Positions 25,816 to 34,849 of a DNA stretch of 64,000 nucleotides are shown here, piece after piece. The stretch is from Opitutales bacterium (GTDB taxonomy: Bacteria; Verrucomicrobiota; Verrucomicrobiia; Opitutales; JABSRG01). Position numbers and translations under genes: made by a program. The stretch lies in NCBI GenBank assembly GCA_028280845.1, contig JANQKZ010000034.1:92746-156745 (forward strand), in the 5' to 3' direction. The stretch's first letter is position 1, and every line of letters starts with the position of its first letter. The notes under the pieces were generated by a model, which saw only the letters and a program-made list of their open reading frames with translations, ran no database searches and had not been told where the DNA came from.

Positions 25816-26979
25816 TTAAAAAATTTGGTCTGGAGCTTCTACGTCAGTATCATTTATCGGTCCTGGTAGAGGCCCATTTAAACCAGAATAAAATAGAGTG
25901 GCTTCAGCTATACCATATTCAAAATCCCCCAAGAAATCGATTAAATTTACCCATCTTTTTGTATGACCTTCAAAGTAAGCATGGCCTTCTATAGGTAAAG
26001 GCTCGGGAATGGGATAAGGCATCCCAATTTGATATTGGTTTGATGGCCCTACGATTCTGTGACCCATGGTAAAGGATTCTGCTCCCCAAATAGGCTGATA
26101 AGCTCTGCTGTCTGCTATAACAAATGATCTATGGATGTAGTACAGTTTCCCAGTTGAAGTAACTGATGGACTGCTTACTTCAACATAAGTATCGACTAAA
26201 TCCATCTTAAAGAAAATATCGAACGAAACTGCCGCGCCTCCTTCACCAAGCAGATAAAGCATCTTATAGGTGTCATCTCCAGTTTCTGTTGTGAAGTCGA
26301 TTTCGATTGGGACAGATTTAGAAAATATAAAACCTGTTCCTTCTATTACGACATCAAGATTAAAACTATTCGGGGTGGACAATTCATCGCTGATTGGATC
26401 GATATTTAACACATCATCAGACAAGTTTAACGGCAAACTAAATGAGCCTCCCGGAAAATTGTTAATTGAAGAGATTTCAACGCCATTACGCTTTAATGAA
26501 ATCTTAGCATATGTGCAAATAGGATTGATTGATCCTTTTACTTCTGCATTTCCAATTTGGTCTAACCCCTTGAGTTCGGTGATTTGAAAATTGGTTAGCA
26601 CTTTTCCTAATTTAACTAAAACTAAGGCCGCGGGTTGAAAGCTCGTAAACGGAAAAGCTGGTCCAGAAATAGGTCTAGAATAGGAATAGGAAAAATTTGA
26701 ATTTGTTCCTACCATCTGAGGGGATAAGGGAAGCAGAGAACCAGTTTCATTTTCAATGTATATTTGGTAATATGCGCCACAATTTCCGTACCAATAACCT
26801 ATTGTTAAAAGGTGAGGAGGTATGGAATCACAATATTCCCACTCAATTGTAAACCCTCCTTCTCCGGGTTCATACAAAGTGTCTGTTAATCCATCTCCAT
26901 CAATATCCTGATAGGAGACTGAGAAAATTGGGTTGACTGTAATGACAAGAAATAACGCTAGGAATCCAACAAACTTCAT
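25816..26979 (-). CDS. Exported protein with dockerin-like N-terminal motif
   Basis: 387 residues with a signal peptide (MKFVGFLALFLVITVNPIFS). Right after it comes YQDIDGDGLTDTLYEPGEGG, a calcium-binding DxDGDGxxD loop as in dockerin/thrombospondin-type-3 repeats. The rest is beta-rich with no recognised domain; YYIHRSFVIADSRAYQPIWG and GHAYFEGHTKRWVNL stand out. One base separates it from the upstream gene, so the two are co-transcribed. Low GC suggests acquired DNA. Confidence 0.65.
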   Translation of the reverse strand: MKFVGFLALFLVITVNPIFSVSYQDIDGDGLTDTLYEPGEGGFTIEWEYCDSIPPHLLTIGYWYGNCGAYYQIYIENETGSLLPLSPQMVGTNSNFSYSYSRPISGPAFPFTSFQPAALVLVKLGKVLTNFQITELKGLDQIGNAEVKGSINPICTYAKISLKRNGVEISSINNFPGGSFSLPLNLSDDVLNIDPISDELSTPNSFNLDVVIEGTGFIFSKSVPIEIDFTTETGDDTYKMLYLLGEGGAAVSFDIFFKMDLVDTYVEVSSPSVTSTGKLYYIHRSFVIADSRAYQPIWGAESFTMGHRIVGPSNQYQIGMPYPIPEPLPIEGHAYFEGHTKRWVNLIDFLGDFEYGIAEATLFYSGLNGPLPGPINDTDVEAPDQIF

Positions 26980-26980
26980 T

Positions 26981-27661
26981 TTATTTCTCCTTCAATTCAA
27001 CTGGTTTATATACAACAATGTTAAGTAATTCTATCTTTGAATTTTTTAACCCTGTAATTTCAAAAGTAACGGGAAAGTTTGATGTATTAGATTTTTCGGT
27101 AATATCGAAGTGATCTAATTTAGATTTTATTACCTTCATTTCCCCTCCCTCAGTCACATCTACATAAAGATAGAGAAAAGTGTAGGGTTCAATTGCTTGT
27201 GTGGACTCCTCGATGTCGTAATATTGGTTGGTTCCTTTCCACGGCTCACCAAATTTTAATCCAGAAAAGGTATTAACAACAAGATGTGCTGCTGCTAAGT
27301 CTGATCCAAAATAATCATATCTAAAAATTGTATCGTTTAATATGAAATTTATTTGTTTTTGGTTGCCTGGTCCTAGTGTGGACCTGAATGGAAGTGAAAC
27401 TAAGTATAGGCCATAATCAAGGTCGGGATCTAGGAGAATCTCATGAGTTGCATTTGAATGAAATTCTAATCTTACCCCTGATTTTTTTGATAATGGTTCT
27501 GCGGTGATATTTTCTGAAATAATGTTAGCAGCTTTAATTTCCTTAGTTTTAAACAGCTCCCATTCAATTGACTCTAAATCCTGATCTCCTAAGGAATGGT
27601 TTCCAAATGACCATGAGATCAGTAGAAAATTGGTTATTATAAATAAATTCCCTTTTTTCAT
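26981..27661 (-). CDS. Exported protein of unknown function
   Basis: 226 residues with a signal peptide (MKKGNLFIITNFLLISWSFGN). The mature protein is beta-rich with a jelly-roll look (VRLEFHSNATHEILLDPDLDYGLYLVSLPF, then FLYLYVDVTEGGEMKV), which would fit a carbohydrate-binding or DUF-type sandwich, but I cannot assign a family. First gene of the AT-rich trio in the second island. Confidence 0.62.
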   Translation of the reverse strand: MKKGNLFIITNFLLISWSFGNHSLGDQDLESIEWELFKTKEIKAANIISENITAEPLSKKSGVRLEFHSNATHEILLDPDLDYGLYLVSLPFRSTLGPGNQKQINFILNDTIFRYDYFGSDLAAAHLVVNTFSGLKFGEPWKGTNQYYDIEESTQAIEPYTFLYLYVDVTEGGEMKVIKSKLDHFDITEKSNTSNFPVTFEITGLKNSKIELLNIVVYKPVELKEK

Positions 27662-28180
27662 ATTATTCCCTTTAGCATTAGTTTTTTATAAAGTTTGTAG
27701 TTTTTTTCACCTAAAGTGCTAACTTAAATTATTATTATTTTTAGTAATAGTTGTCTTTTACGGCTTTATACCCTCAACTATCGACTCCAACTTGGATTTT
27801 CGATTAAAACTAAAATCCTCCCTGGCAAGTTGGAATAGGAGATTTTTGCATGACACCTCCTTTTCCGAGACCATTCAAAACGGCAGTTTACGCCGAATAG
27901 GCTTTTTTTACATCCATCCTCCTTTGCTCAATTTTTGATTGGTTAATCTTGCCCCATTGATCATCAGCAATGGTTATGATTGGATTATATGAAATTAGAA
28001 AAACTATTCAACAAAAATCAAAACTGCACGTTGAAAGAAAACACCCTAGTTGATCTAGTTCGACTAGGGGAGGCTTAAAGAGTCAGCGCTAGGAAATAGA
28101 ATTCCGAGCTAAACCTGTAAGGACAAAATAGCTCAACTCTGGGATTTTCGTGAGAAACAAGCAAAATCCAATTCTTCGAT
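27662..28180. other. AT-rich intergenic region of the second island
   Basis: About 520 bases upstream of the exported-protein trio and before the second 716-base repeat. It should hold the trio's promoter (AT-rich block 27,670-27,760). No gene, RNA or repeat was recognised. Confidence 0.4.
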
Positions 28181-28896
28181 TTTTAGATATATAAGCAATT
28201 TTCTATCAATGACTTATGGGATATTACACCTTGTGACACGTATTTTACAGTGTTTTTTGAGGCTCAAATGCCTCACATCGATCCAATTCGCTGCATCAGA
28301 TGACCCGTTTCAGCCTATTTTGAGACGTTGGAGTTCTTTAATTCCAAAAACAAATCCATCTGTTTTTCTGGGGGTGCCTTTGCAATCACGGCTGGTTTTC
28401 TCAAGCTGAATGCACGGATCGATTTGGGATCTCTAAGATCGCACAAATAGTGCTTTGCCTCCTCATGCAGTTCATTGAGTTGGAATAGCTGAGTAACACG
28501 TGCTCTCGTAAGTTTCTCATTTTCAGCGATATGAGACTTCTTTAGGTTTGGTTCTTCAGATAGACGTTTTTCCCATTCGAGAACCTTGTGGATCGGATGG
28601 AGCTTATCCTCCGCTTCAGGTTCAACGACTTTTACTGCCCTGACTACGTCAATAGGATAAGAAAATGGGTAGGATACGAAGGGAGTTGCACCCCAGCGGG
28701 CGTGCGGGATTCCAACGACCAGGGTCAGAGTGAAAAAAGTTCGTATTTCAATATCTTCGGGCAGCCACCCATTTTCTCCAAGCTTTGCTTGGTTAGAAAA
28801 TGGAGTGCCCTCCATAGCCTTCGGCGACGGTGGGCGGATTTCCCTAGGCCTAGGCTCTCCTGTGCCTCAAAATGGTTTGAAGTGCAGCAGGTGTTC
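28181..28896. repeat. 716-base repeat unit carrying an HTH gene, copy 2
   Basis: Same order and length as 24,057-24,772. Similarity fades after GCAGCAGGTGTTC; the tRNA 3' end that follows copy 1 is missing here. Confidence 0.85.
28315..28815 (-). CDS. ParB/KorB-like HTH protein (island family member 3)
   Basis: 166 residues, about 91 percent identical to the copy at 24,190 (15 differences counted). Differences cluster around the HTH (NEKLTRARVTQLFQLNELHEE). Both copies keep a full reading frame, so they have been under selection or the duplication is recent. It marks the right end of the second island, 315 bases before the FecI gene of the polysaccharide locus. Confidence 0.72.
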   Translation of the reverse strand: MEGTPFSNQAKLGENGWLPEDIEIRTFFTLTLVVGIPHARWGATPFVSYPFSYPIDVVRAVKVVEPEAEDKLHPIHKVLEWEKRLSEEPNLKKSHIAENEKLTRARVTQLFQLNELHEEAKHYLCDLRDPKSIRAFSLRKPAVIAKAPPEKQMDLFLELKNSNVSK

Positions 28897-29130
28897 TGTG
28901 GTTTCTCCGATCCGAAGTTTGCTGCTTTCCAACAGGCGTTTGGCCTCGATCATTTTACAGTTAAGGGGAAATCTGCGTCCCTCAGTTATCTATGAGCAAA
29001 TGAGGAAAGCCGCTGTTTTCTTTGAAAGAAAAAACAGCTGAATTTACCAGAAAGCTGAAATAATGAAGAAATCCTTAATCCTTTTCTTTGACTCAGGTGT
29101 TATCAACGGTAGCCCTTGCCTCAGGTTTTA
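28897..29130. other. Region between island end and FecI gene
   Basis: Contains an inverted repeat at 29,012-29,038 (GCTGTTTTCTTT and AGAAAAAACAGC), possibly a weak terminator, and should contain the promoter of the FecI-FecR-receptor operon. Nothing else is recognised. Confidence 0.35.
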
Positions 29131-29673
29131 ATGGAAAGCGATCGCAATACTAGTGACCAGTGGTTTGTCGACGAAGTTCTGCCATACCAACAGGAAATTC
29201 GCAGATGGCTGGCCGTGCGTTTTCCGGTGATCCGGGATGTCGATGACATCATTCAGGAAACCTTTTCCCGTGCGATCAAGGCACATGAAACTGGCCCGAT
29301 TGTAAATGTTCGCGCCTTCCTTTATGTAACGGCCCGAAACCTTGCGCTAAATATTATTCGCCATTACCAATACGAACAACCTCCAGGTGAACAAGAGCTC
29401 AATGAAGTCAGTGTGGTGGATGAAATTAATTCCCCTCTCGAGTCCCTTGAATTGGGAGAAGAACTGATCCAGTTAAAGAATGCAATGGCCTCCCTGCCTA
29501 TTCGCTGCCAGCAGATCATGACCCTGAGAAAGATTTACGGATTATCCCAAAAGGAAATTGCTCATCGGTTAAATATCGCCGTGCCAACGGTAAAAGCCCA
29601 AATCAGCATCGGCATGCGGAAGTGCATGCAGTATTTTCGTGAGCACGGCTATATAGAGAAGTATCAACCATGA
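29131..29673 (+). CDS. FecI-like ECF sigma factor
   Basis: 180 residues from MESDRNTSDQWF. Region 2: VDDIIQETFSRAIKAHE and VRAFLYVTARNLALNIIRHYQYE. Region 4: LPIRCQQIMTLRKIYGLSQKEIAHRLNIAVPTVKAQISIGMRKC. The FecI type is confirmed by the FecR gene, which overlaps the stop by four bases. It should direct polymerase to the downstream receptor and enzyme genes when the receptor is loaded. Confidence 0.9.
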   Translation: MESDRNTSDQWFVDEVLPYQQEIRRWLAVRFPVIRDVDDIIQETFSRAIKAHETGPIVNVRAFLYVTARNLALNIIRHYQYEQPPGEQELNEVSVVDEINSPLESLELGEELIQLKNAMASLPIRCQQIMTLRKIYGLSQKEIAHRLNIAVPTVKAQISIGMRKCMQYFREHGYIEKYQP

Positions 29674-30719
29674 CAGAGCCCTCACATTATTCCAATGATG
29701 CTCAGATTGAACAACAGGCTGCCGACTGGCTTGCCAGGTTGGATGATGGTTTGAGTGGCAATGAGCAGGATCAATTCCTCGAATGGCTTACAAAAGATCC
29801 AAAGCACCGGGAAGCCATGGAACTTTACCAGTGGGGCTGGGGTGAGTTTGACCGGCTCGCGGGAGTTCAGCTTACACAGTCTGCGGAGATTGAGCCGGAT
29901 TTACTGTCTCATCGTGGTAAGAAAAATAGAAAGATTTTTAACTTCATCGGAAAGCAATCCCTAGGTGCAGCAGCCTTGATTATGATTTGCATCGGGGTGC
30001 CATTGGGCCTTTGGGTCACCAATCATTCCGAAAATACAGATGCGGTTCCTGCCTACCAGTTAATGGAGCGTCTGGAACGGCAGGAATTGCCTGATGGATC
30101 CATGGTGGATTTGAATCGTGGTGCTAAAATAAGTGTTCACTTTTCTAAACAGGAACGCGTGGTGTTCTTGAATGGAGGGGAAGCCAATTTTTCTGTGGCA
30201 AAGGACACGGAGCGACCGTTCTTGGTTTCGGTCGGAGGGGTTAACGTCCGTGCTGTCGGAACGGTTTTTAACATTCGCTACGTGGGAAATAACGTAGATG
30301 TAGTCGTTTCTGAGGGCGCGGTCGAAGTTGGATTGGACACGCAGCCTCACCAAAACAGTCAGCAGCCTGATTCCTCCAAACTCCTAAAAGTCGGCCAGAA
30401 GGTGAGGGTATCATTGAATGAAGGTCGGCCGGAAATGAACATTATAGACCTCACTCCTGAAGCGATGGCGGAAGAACTTCTATGGCAGCCTCGTCTTTTA
30501 AAGTTCGATTCCGTTCCGCTCACCGACATTGTGGAAACTTTTAATCGTCATAACCAGATTCAAGTTGTGGTGGATGATCCTGCCCTGGAATCTATCGTTT
30601 TGAGCAGCGCATTCTGGTCCGATAACGTGGAGGGTTTTCTCCGTCTGATGGAGAACAACTTTAACATGCAAATCGAATGGATCGATAGTCTCACGATTCG
30701 CTTATCTAAATCTTCATGA
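29670..30719 (+). CDS. FecR-like anti-sigma / signal transducer
   Basis: 349 residues. N-terminal cytoplasmic DUF4880-type part (AADWLARLDDGLSGNEQDQFLEWLTKDPKHREAMELYQ), one membrane helix near 95-115 (LGAAALIMICIGVPLGLWV), the FecR domain (QELPDGSMVDLNRGAKISVHFSKQERVVFLNGGEANFSVAKD), and a C-terminal STN-like segment (LLKFDSVPLTDIVETFNRHNQIQVVVDDPALES). It relays the receptor signal to the FecI factor. Confidence 0.9.
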   Translation: MTEPSHYSNDAQIEQQAADWLARLDDGLSGNEQDQFLEWLTKDPKHREAMELYQWGWGEFDRLAGVQLTQSAEIEPDLLSHRGKKNRKIFNFIGKQSLGAAALIMICIGVPLGLWVTNHSENTDAVPAYQLMERLERQELPDGSMVDLNRGAKISVHFSKQERVVFLNGGEANFSVAKDTERPFLVSVGGVNVRAVGTVFNIRYVGNNVDVVVSEGAVEVGLDTQPHQNSQQPDSSKLLKVGQKVRVSLNEGRPEMNIIDLTPEAMAEELLWQPRLLKFDSVPLTDIVETFNRHNQIQVVVDDPALESIVLSSAFWSDNVEGFLRLMENNFNMQIEWIDSLTIRLSKSS

Positions 30720-31087
30720 TGGTTGGATGGCTGACCCCTCCTTTGAACAACCGACCGCATCAGGCTTTTATTCAAGAACCTCACAACCCAATCAGCCTTA
30801 AGGCTAGTGGATTTATCCTTCTATGTCTCCTTTTTGGCGCTTGCGGTTCTACTAACCATATTTTTTTTGATATCCCTGCCGGTAAAGCTGAGAAAACGCT
30901 CGAGGAGTTTGTTGTCCAATCCTCAGTGGAAGTTGTGTATGAACGTAGGGAGGTAGAAGGGGTAAGGACGAATCCTGTCTATGGTAAAATGAGCAAAGTA
31001 GAGGCTCTGAAAACCATGCTGGCTGGAACTAATTTGGAATTGAGCGTGGATCCCCCTTCAGGGGCAATTGCGATTCATCCAAAGTAG
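30716..31087 (+). CDS. Free-standing STN-domain lipoprotein
   Basis: 123 residues. ATG overlaps the FecR stop (ATGA). A hydrophobic stretch ends in LLFGACG, a possible lipobox. What follows is one STN (secretin/TonB short N-terminal) domain: IFFDIPAGKAEKTLEEFVVQSSVEVVYERREVEGVRT, then MSKVEALKTMLAGTNLELS. STN domains normally contact FecR from the receptor's N-terminus; a separate one between FecR and a receptor that has its own is unusual. Confidence 0.8.
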   Translation: MMVGWLTPPLNNRPHQAFIQEPHNPISLKASGFILLCLLFGACGSTNHIFFDIPAGKAEKTLEEFVVQSSVEVVYERREVEGVRTNPVYGKMSKVEALKTMLAGTNLELSVDPPSGAIAIHPK

Positions 31088-31130
31088 TCTTTCTACTTCT
31101 TTTAGCCCTTTTTGTGCCCCCAGGTTTCAT

Positions 31131-34100
31131 ATGAGTAACCAACACCCCTTACCCCTGATTTCCTCAGAAAATGTATTCACGGAATACAAACCTTCTGAAC
31201 TGGATACCCGCTCATATAAACGAATTCTGTTCTTTGCCCTGATAATGGGAATATACCTACATGCCTCGGCTGAAAACGTGCGTAACTTTGACCTGCCTAT
31301 GGGAGATGCCAAAGAAACTCTGTTTCTCTTCGCATCCCAGGCCGGAGTGAGTGTCGTTTACGACCCAGGTGTTGTTGGAGGGAACCAGACCAATCTTGTC
31401 CAGGGATCGTTGGTCCCCAGCGTTGCTCTCAAGCAAATGCTGGAAGGCACTGTGCTCAGCTTTGAAACAGACAATCAGAGCCAGGCCTATGCCGTCGTAT
31501 TGTCCAGCAAAAACGCGACGGTGAACAACTACGAACTCAAAGATCCCAATACTATGGATAATCCAACATTGATGCCTGAATCAAAGAAGAGAAAAGGATT
31601 TAGCCTGCTTGCCGGCGTTTTATCCTCATTTGTCGCGGTAAATCCTGCCTTAGGTCAAGAGCCGGAAATTGAAGAGTTATCTCCTTTTGAAATCACGGCC
31701 GATGAAGACGACGGTTGGACGGCCGGAACGACCCTCACGGCAACCCGCACCCGCCAGTCCATCCGTGATCTGCCGATCAGTATCGATGCGGTGACGGAGG
31801 AATTCCTTGACGACATAGGCGCTTACGATCTGGGCGAGGCGGGAAATTGGATCGCGGGCCTCGATTCGGAGCGCGGTACTGATTTTAACCTGGATTCCAA
31901 TCGGACTTCATTTCGTGGTATGGAACTGGGCGACCGCGATAACCCTCAATCTTCCCGAAATCTCTTTAGCTGGTTTCCGCGCACAGACAGTTACAATGTG
32001 GAACGGATCGACTTCAACAAAGGGTCCAATTCGTTGATGTTCGGGGAGAGTTCCCCCGGAGGACTCGCTGCGGTGTATACAAAGCGGGCGCGAGCACAGA
32101 ATTTCGGGAAAGTCTTTGCCATGGTCGACGGCTGGGGTGGACATCGGGTCACCTTCGACCTGAATCGAAAGGTTACGGACAACTTCTTCGTTCGGCTGAA
32201 TGTGGTAGACCGGAACCGCAGTTCCTACCAGGACGGAACGGAGGACAAATTGACGGCCTACAGCATCGCTGCTACTTTCCGCCCCTTTGAAAAGACGATA
32301 ATCCGGGCCGAATACGAGGACATGGATTTTGAAAGAAACCGGCCCGGCCGAGTGGAAGTCAACCAAAGAGCCGCCCGTGCCCGTGGGTTCAGCAGTTCTT
32401 CACGCCAATATTACACCAGTGATGGCGAATATTACGACGCCAGCAGCCGTATGTTTTACCCCTCAGACGGCCAGGGAGGCTTCCTTGACCCTTTTCAGAT
32501 AGACAATGATGATCGCCGCAACGGTCCCACGGGGGATGACCTGTCGCTGGCCAAAGACTTGGTTCAGCAGGTGAGGAATCGTGATACGGATGAGCCGGAG
32601 TTCACCATTGGCCCGATTCCGATCGAAGTCAGTCCGAACGATCGCAATACCAACCGCCCGGTCGAGAATTTTTCGCTATGGATCGAGCAAGGTATCGGGG
32701 ATTTGACCATGGAACTGGCCTTTAACCGCCAACAACAGGAGCAGACCTGGATCGGAAATAGTTACCGTCCGTTAAGCTTTGAAGGTTCGGGGCGCATCTT
32801 TTATGAAGAAGATTACTCCTCAAGCCAGTTTGGCAATGAGGTGAATAATGCGCGCTTCACGGTCGCCTATCCCGTGCGGACCAAGTGGTTTAACCAATAT
32901 CTGGTCGGCAACATTTCCTACATGGACGATCTGGCCTCCAGTTTCCGGCAACGCCTGGTCAACCGAGCGAAAGCCTTTGATCCTGCGACTGGGGAATACG
33001 ATTTCACAGAAGACTTAAATGAAAGACACCGTATCCGTTATCGTACCTATTTTGATTCGAATGATCTCGTCGCTGAGCTGCAGGATTCAACCTGGATTGA
33101 GAACGGGCGTGCGGCGAATTTGCCTACCATTCCGGGCATTTTTGAGCCGATCTGGGTGGAACGGACCACGGCAAACCGGCCGTTCATCGACAAACGCTAC
33201 ACGCGAACGGCTTCGTTTACCTCTTCGGGGAACCTCTTCACCAACAGGCTTACCACCCTGCTGGGGATCCGGTATGACGCCTTCAACCTGAAGCGTTACA
33301 TTCTGCCGGAAGGCTCCCCCGAAGAACTGATTGCAGAGTACGGCGAGCTGGCCTATTGGGGGCAGGATGTATTTGTCGGATACCCAGACGAGGCGCCCGA
33401 ACAATACCGTTATCTTCCAGAGTTCGACGTGAGCGATACTACCTACTCTGCCGGTCTTTCTTACCAGGTAACCAACAACTTCAACGTTTACGGGAACTTC
33501 TCCACTTCCTTCCGCTGGCAGGGAAGGCAGAACTTTCTCGGCGAGCTGCTTGGGCCTCAGGAAGGGGAAACGGTGGAGGTCGGCTTTAAAGCAGACCTCC
33601 TCGAAAACAGGGTGTCGCTCACTGCCGCTGTTTTCCAGGTAGACCGGCAAAACGTCGGATTCAACTTCGATTCCGGCAACAATGCGGATGAGCTCGAATT
33701 GCTGTTCAACGACGGGATGATCGATATCGACACGGACGGGACCATGACCTTCATCCCCGCCATGCAAGGCGATCCCGGTTTTGTCGAAATCGCCCGGGGA
33801 TTTAACAGTGAGCACCGGACGATAACCGCCAGCGAGACCTCCCGAGGTTTCGAAATGAGCCTGAGTTCCACGCGGGTGGGCGGATTCCGTGCACGCTTGG
33901 CGCTGGCTTACATTGACATCGAGAGTGAGCGCGACCTGTCTCAATATATCCCCCTGGTTGAATTGGCCGAGCAACGGGCAGCGGAACGGGCACCGATTAT
34001 TGAAGCAAACTGGCCGAATGATCCGCTCTACGATCCGGACGAACTTCCTGAGTTCGAAGAAGACCTTCGCGAGTATCTCGAGGACGCCCAGGATGTGATC

Positions 34101-34502
34101 GAGTTCAACTCGGGAACTGGTTTAATCTCCGGCTCACGGGCTCGTCCCTGGCGCTTCAGTTATGCCATAGACTACGAGGTTCCGGATGACACCCCGCTGG
34201 AAGGTCTGAGAATCCTCTTATCCGGCAAGTGGAGCGATGATTACCTGCAGGACATTAACGACGGAGTCTTGTGGTATGGCGGAAGCACGAACCCACTCGA
34301 CCTCTCGTTCTTTTACGAGACAACAATTTGGGAGCAGAATACCCAATTTTCGTTGCGCTTCAGGGATATTGTCGACTTTTCTAATCCGGATGGGAGAAGG
34401 CCCAACGGCGGTTTTGTTGATCAGTTCACCGACGAAGAGACCGTCAAGTACCGGAACATCCCGCCTCCGAACTGGGAATTGGGGATCAGCGTAAAGTTCT
34501 GA
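31131..34502 (+). CDS. TonB-dependent receptor with STN signalling domain
   Basis: 1,123 residues from an ATG 43 bases after the STN lipoprotein. STN domain around residues 45-125 (VRNFDLPMGDAKETLFLFASQAGVSVVYD). A second hydrophobic stretch (GFSLLAGVLSSFVAVNPALGQ) is followed by a TonB-box-like EELSPFEIT, the plug (TRTRQSIRDLPISIDAVT), and a 22-strand-type barrel ending in F (ELGISVKF). It likely imports oligosaccharides across the outer membrane and signals to FecR. Confidence 0.93.
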   Translation: MSNQHPLPLISSENVFTEYKPSELDTRSYKRILFFALIMGIYLHASAENVRNFDLPMGDAKETLFLFASQAGVSVVYDPGVVGGNQTNLVQGSLVPSVALKQMLEGTVLSFETDNQSQAYAVVLSSKNATVNNYELKDPNTMDNPTLMPESKKRKGFSLLAGVLSSFVAVNPALGQEPEIEELSPFEITADEDDGWTAGTTLTATRTRQSIRDLPISIDAVTEEFLDDIGAYDLGEAGNWIAGLDSERGTDFNLDSNRTSFRGMELGDRDNPQSSRNLFSWFPRTDSYNVERIDFNKGSNSLMFGESSPGGLAAVYTKRARAQNFGKVFAMVDGWGGHRVTFDLNRKVTDNFFVRLNVVDRNRSSYQDGTEDKLTAYSIAATFRPFEKTIIRAEYEDMDFERNRPGRVEVNQRAARARGFSSSSRQYYTSDGEYYDASSRMFYPSDGQGGFLDPFQIDNDDRRNGPTGDDLSLAKDLVQQVRNRDTDEPEFTIGPIPIEVSPNDRNTNRPVENFSLWIEQGIGDLTMELAFNRQQQEQTWIGNSYRPLSFEGSGRIFYEEDYSSSQFGNEVNNARFTVAYPVRTKWFNQYLVGNISYMDDLASSFRQRLVNRAKAFDPATGEYDFTEDLNERHRIRYRTYFDSNDLVAELQDSTWIENGRAANLPTIPGIFEPIWVERTTANRPFIDKRYTRTASFTSSGNLFTNRLTTLLGIRYDAFNLKRYILPEGSPEELIAEYGELAYWGQDVFVGYPDEAPEQYRYLPEFDVSDTTYSAGLSYQVTNNFNVYGNFSTSFRWQGRQNFLGELLGPQEGETVEVGFKADLLENRVSLTAAVFQVDRQNVGFNFDSGNNADELELLFNDGMIDIDTDGTMTFIPAMQGDPGFVEIARGFNSEHRTITASETSRGFEMSLSSTRVGGFRARLALAYIDIESERDLSQYIPLVELAEQRAAERAPIIEANWPNDPLYDPDELPEFEEDLREYLEDAQDVIEFNSGTGLISGSRARPWRFSYAIDYEVPDDTPLEGLRILLSGKWSDDYLQDINDGVLWYGGSTNPLDLSFFYETTIWEQNTQFSLRFRDIVDFSNPDGRRPNGGFVDQFTDEETVKYRNIPPPNWELGISVKF

Positions 34503-34524
34503 GGCATCGCTAACTTCGCAGAGA

Positions 34525-34565
34525 GGCTGGGGACGGCCACAAGCTTCATCCCCGGCCCCCTTTTT
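34525..34565 (+). terminator. Rho-independent terminator after the receptor gene
   Basis: Arms GGCTGGGGA (34525-34533) and TCCCCGGCC (34549-34557) followed by CCC and five T. It separates the FecI-receptor operon from the enzyme genes. Confidence 0.85.
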
Positions 34566-34849
34566 AATTTCCTGAATGATCCCCCTGTTCCAGGGCAGCC
34601 AGCCTGGCAAGGGGGGCTCCTTAATAAATTCTCCCGCAACTATGGTTTAGTTTCAATGGGGTGCGAGTACTGTCGCTCAACACAGGGTTTCCCCTTTGAT
34701 TTACCTGCGCTACCCGGTTCTGAACCGGGCTTAAACCACGACGGAGCCACCTCATCTAGCAAAATCACGGCACCATCTCTTTGGGAGAGGGCCGACCTTG
34801 AGGCCAAACCAACCCCCCGGACACCCAAAACTTAACGCCCCCGATATCC
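34566..34849. other. Intergenic region before the enzyme genes
   Basis: About 284 bases; probably carries the promoter for the sulfatase / GH2 transcript. No feature beyond short GC-rich inverted patches was recognised. Confidence 0.35.

Noticed and set aside
13000..29000. CRISPR array in the defence region
   Set aside because: No regularly spaced short repeats were seen; the repeats present are long and few.
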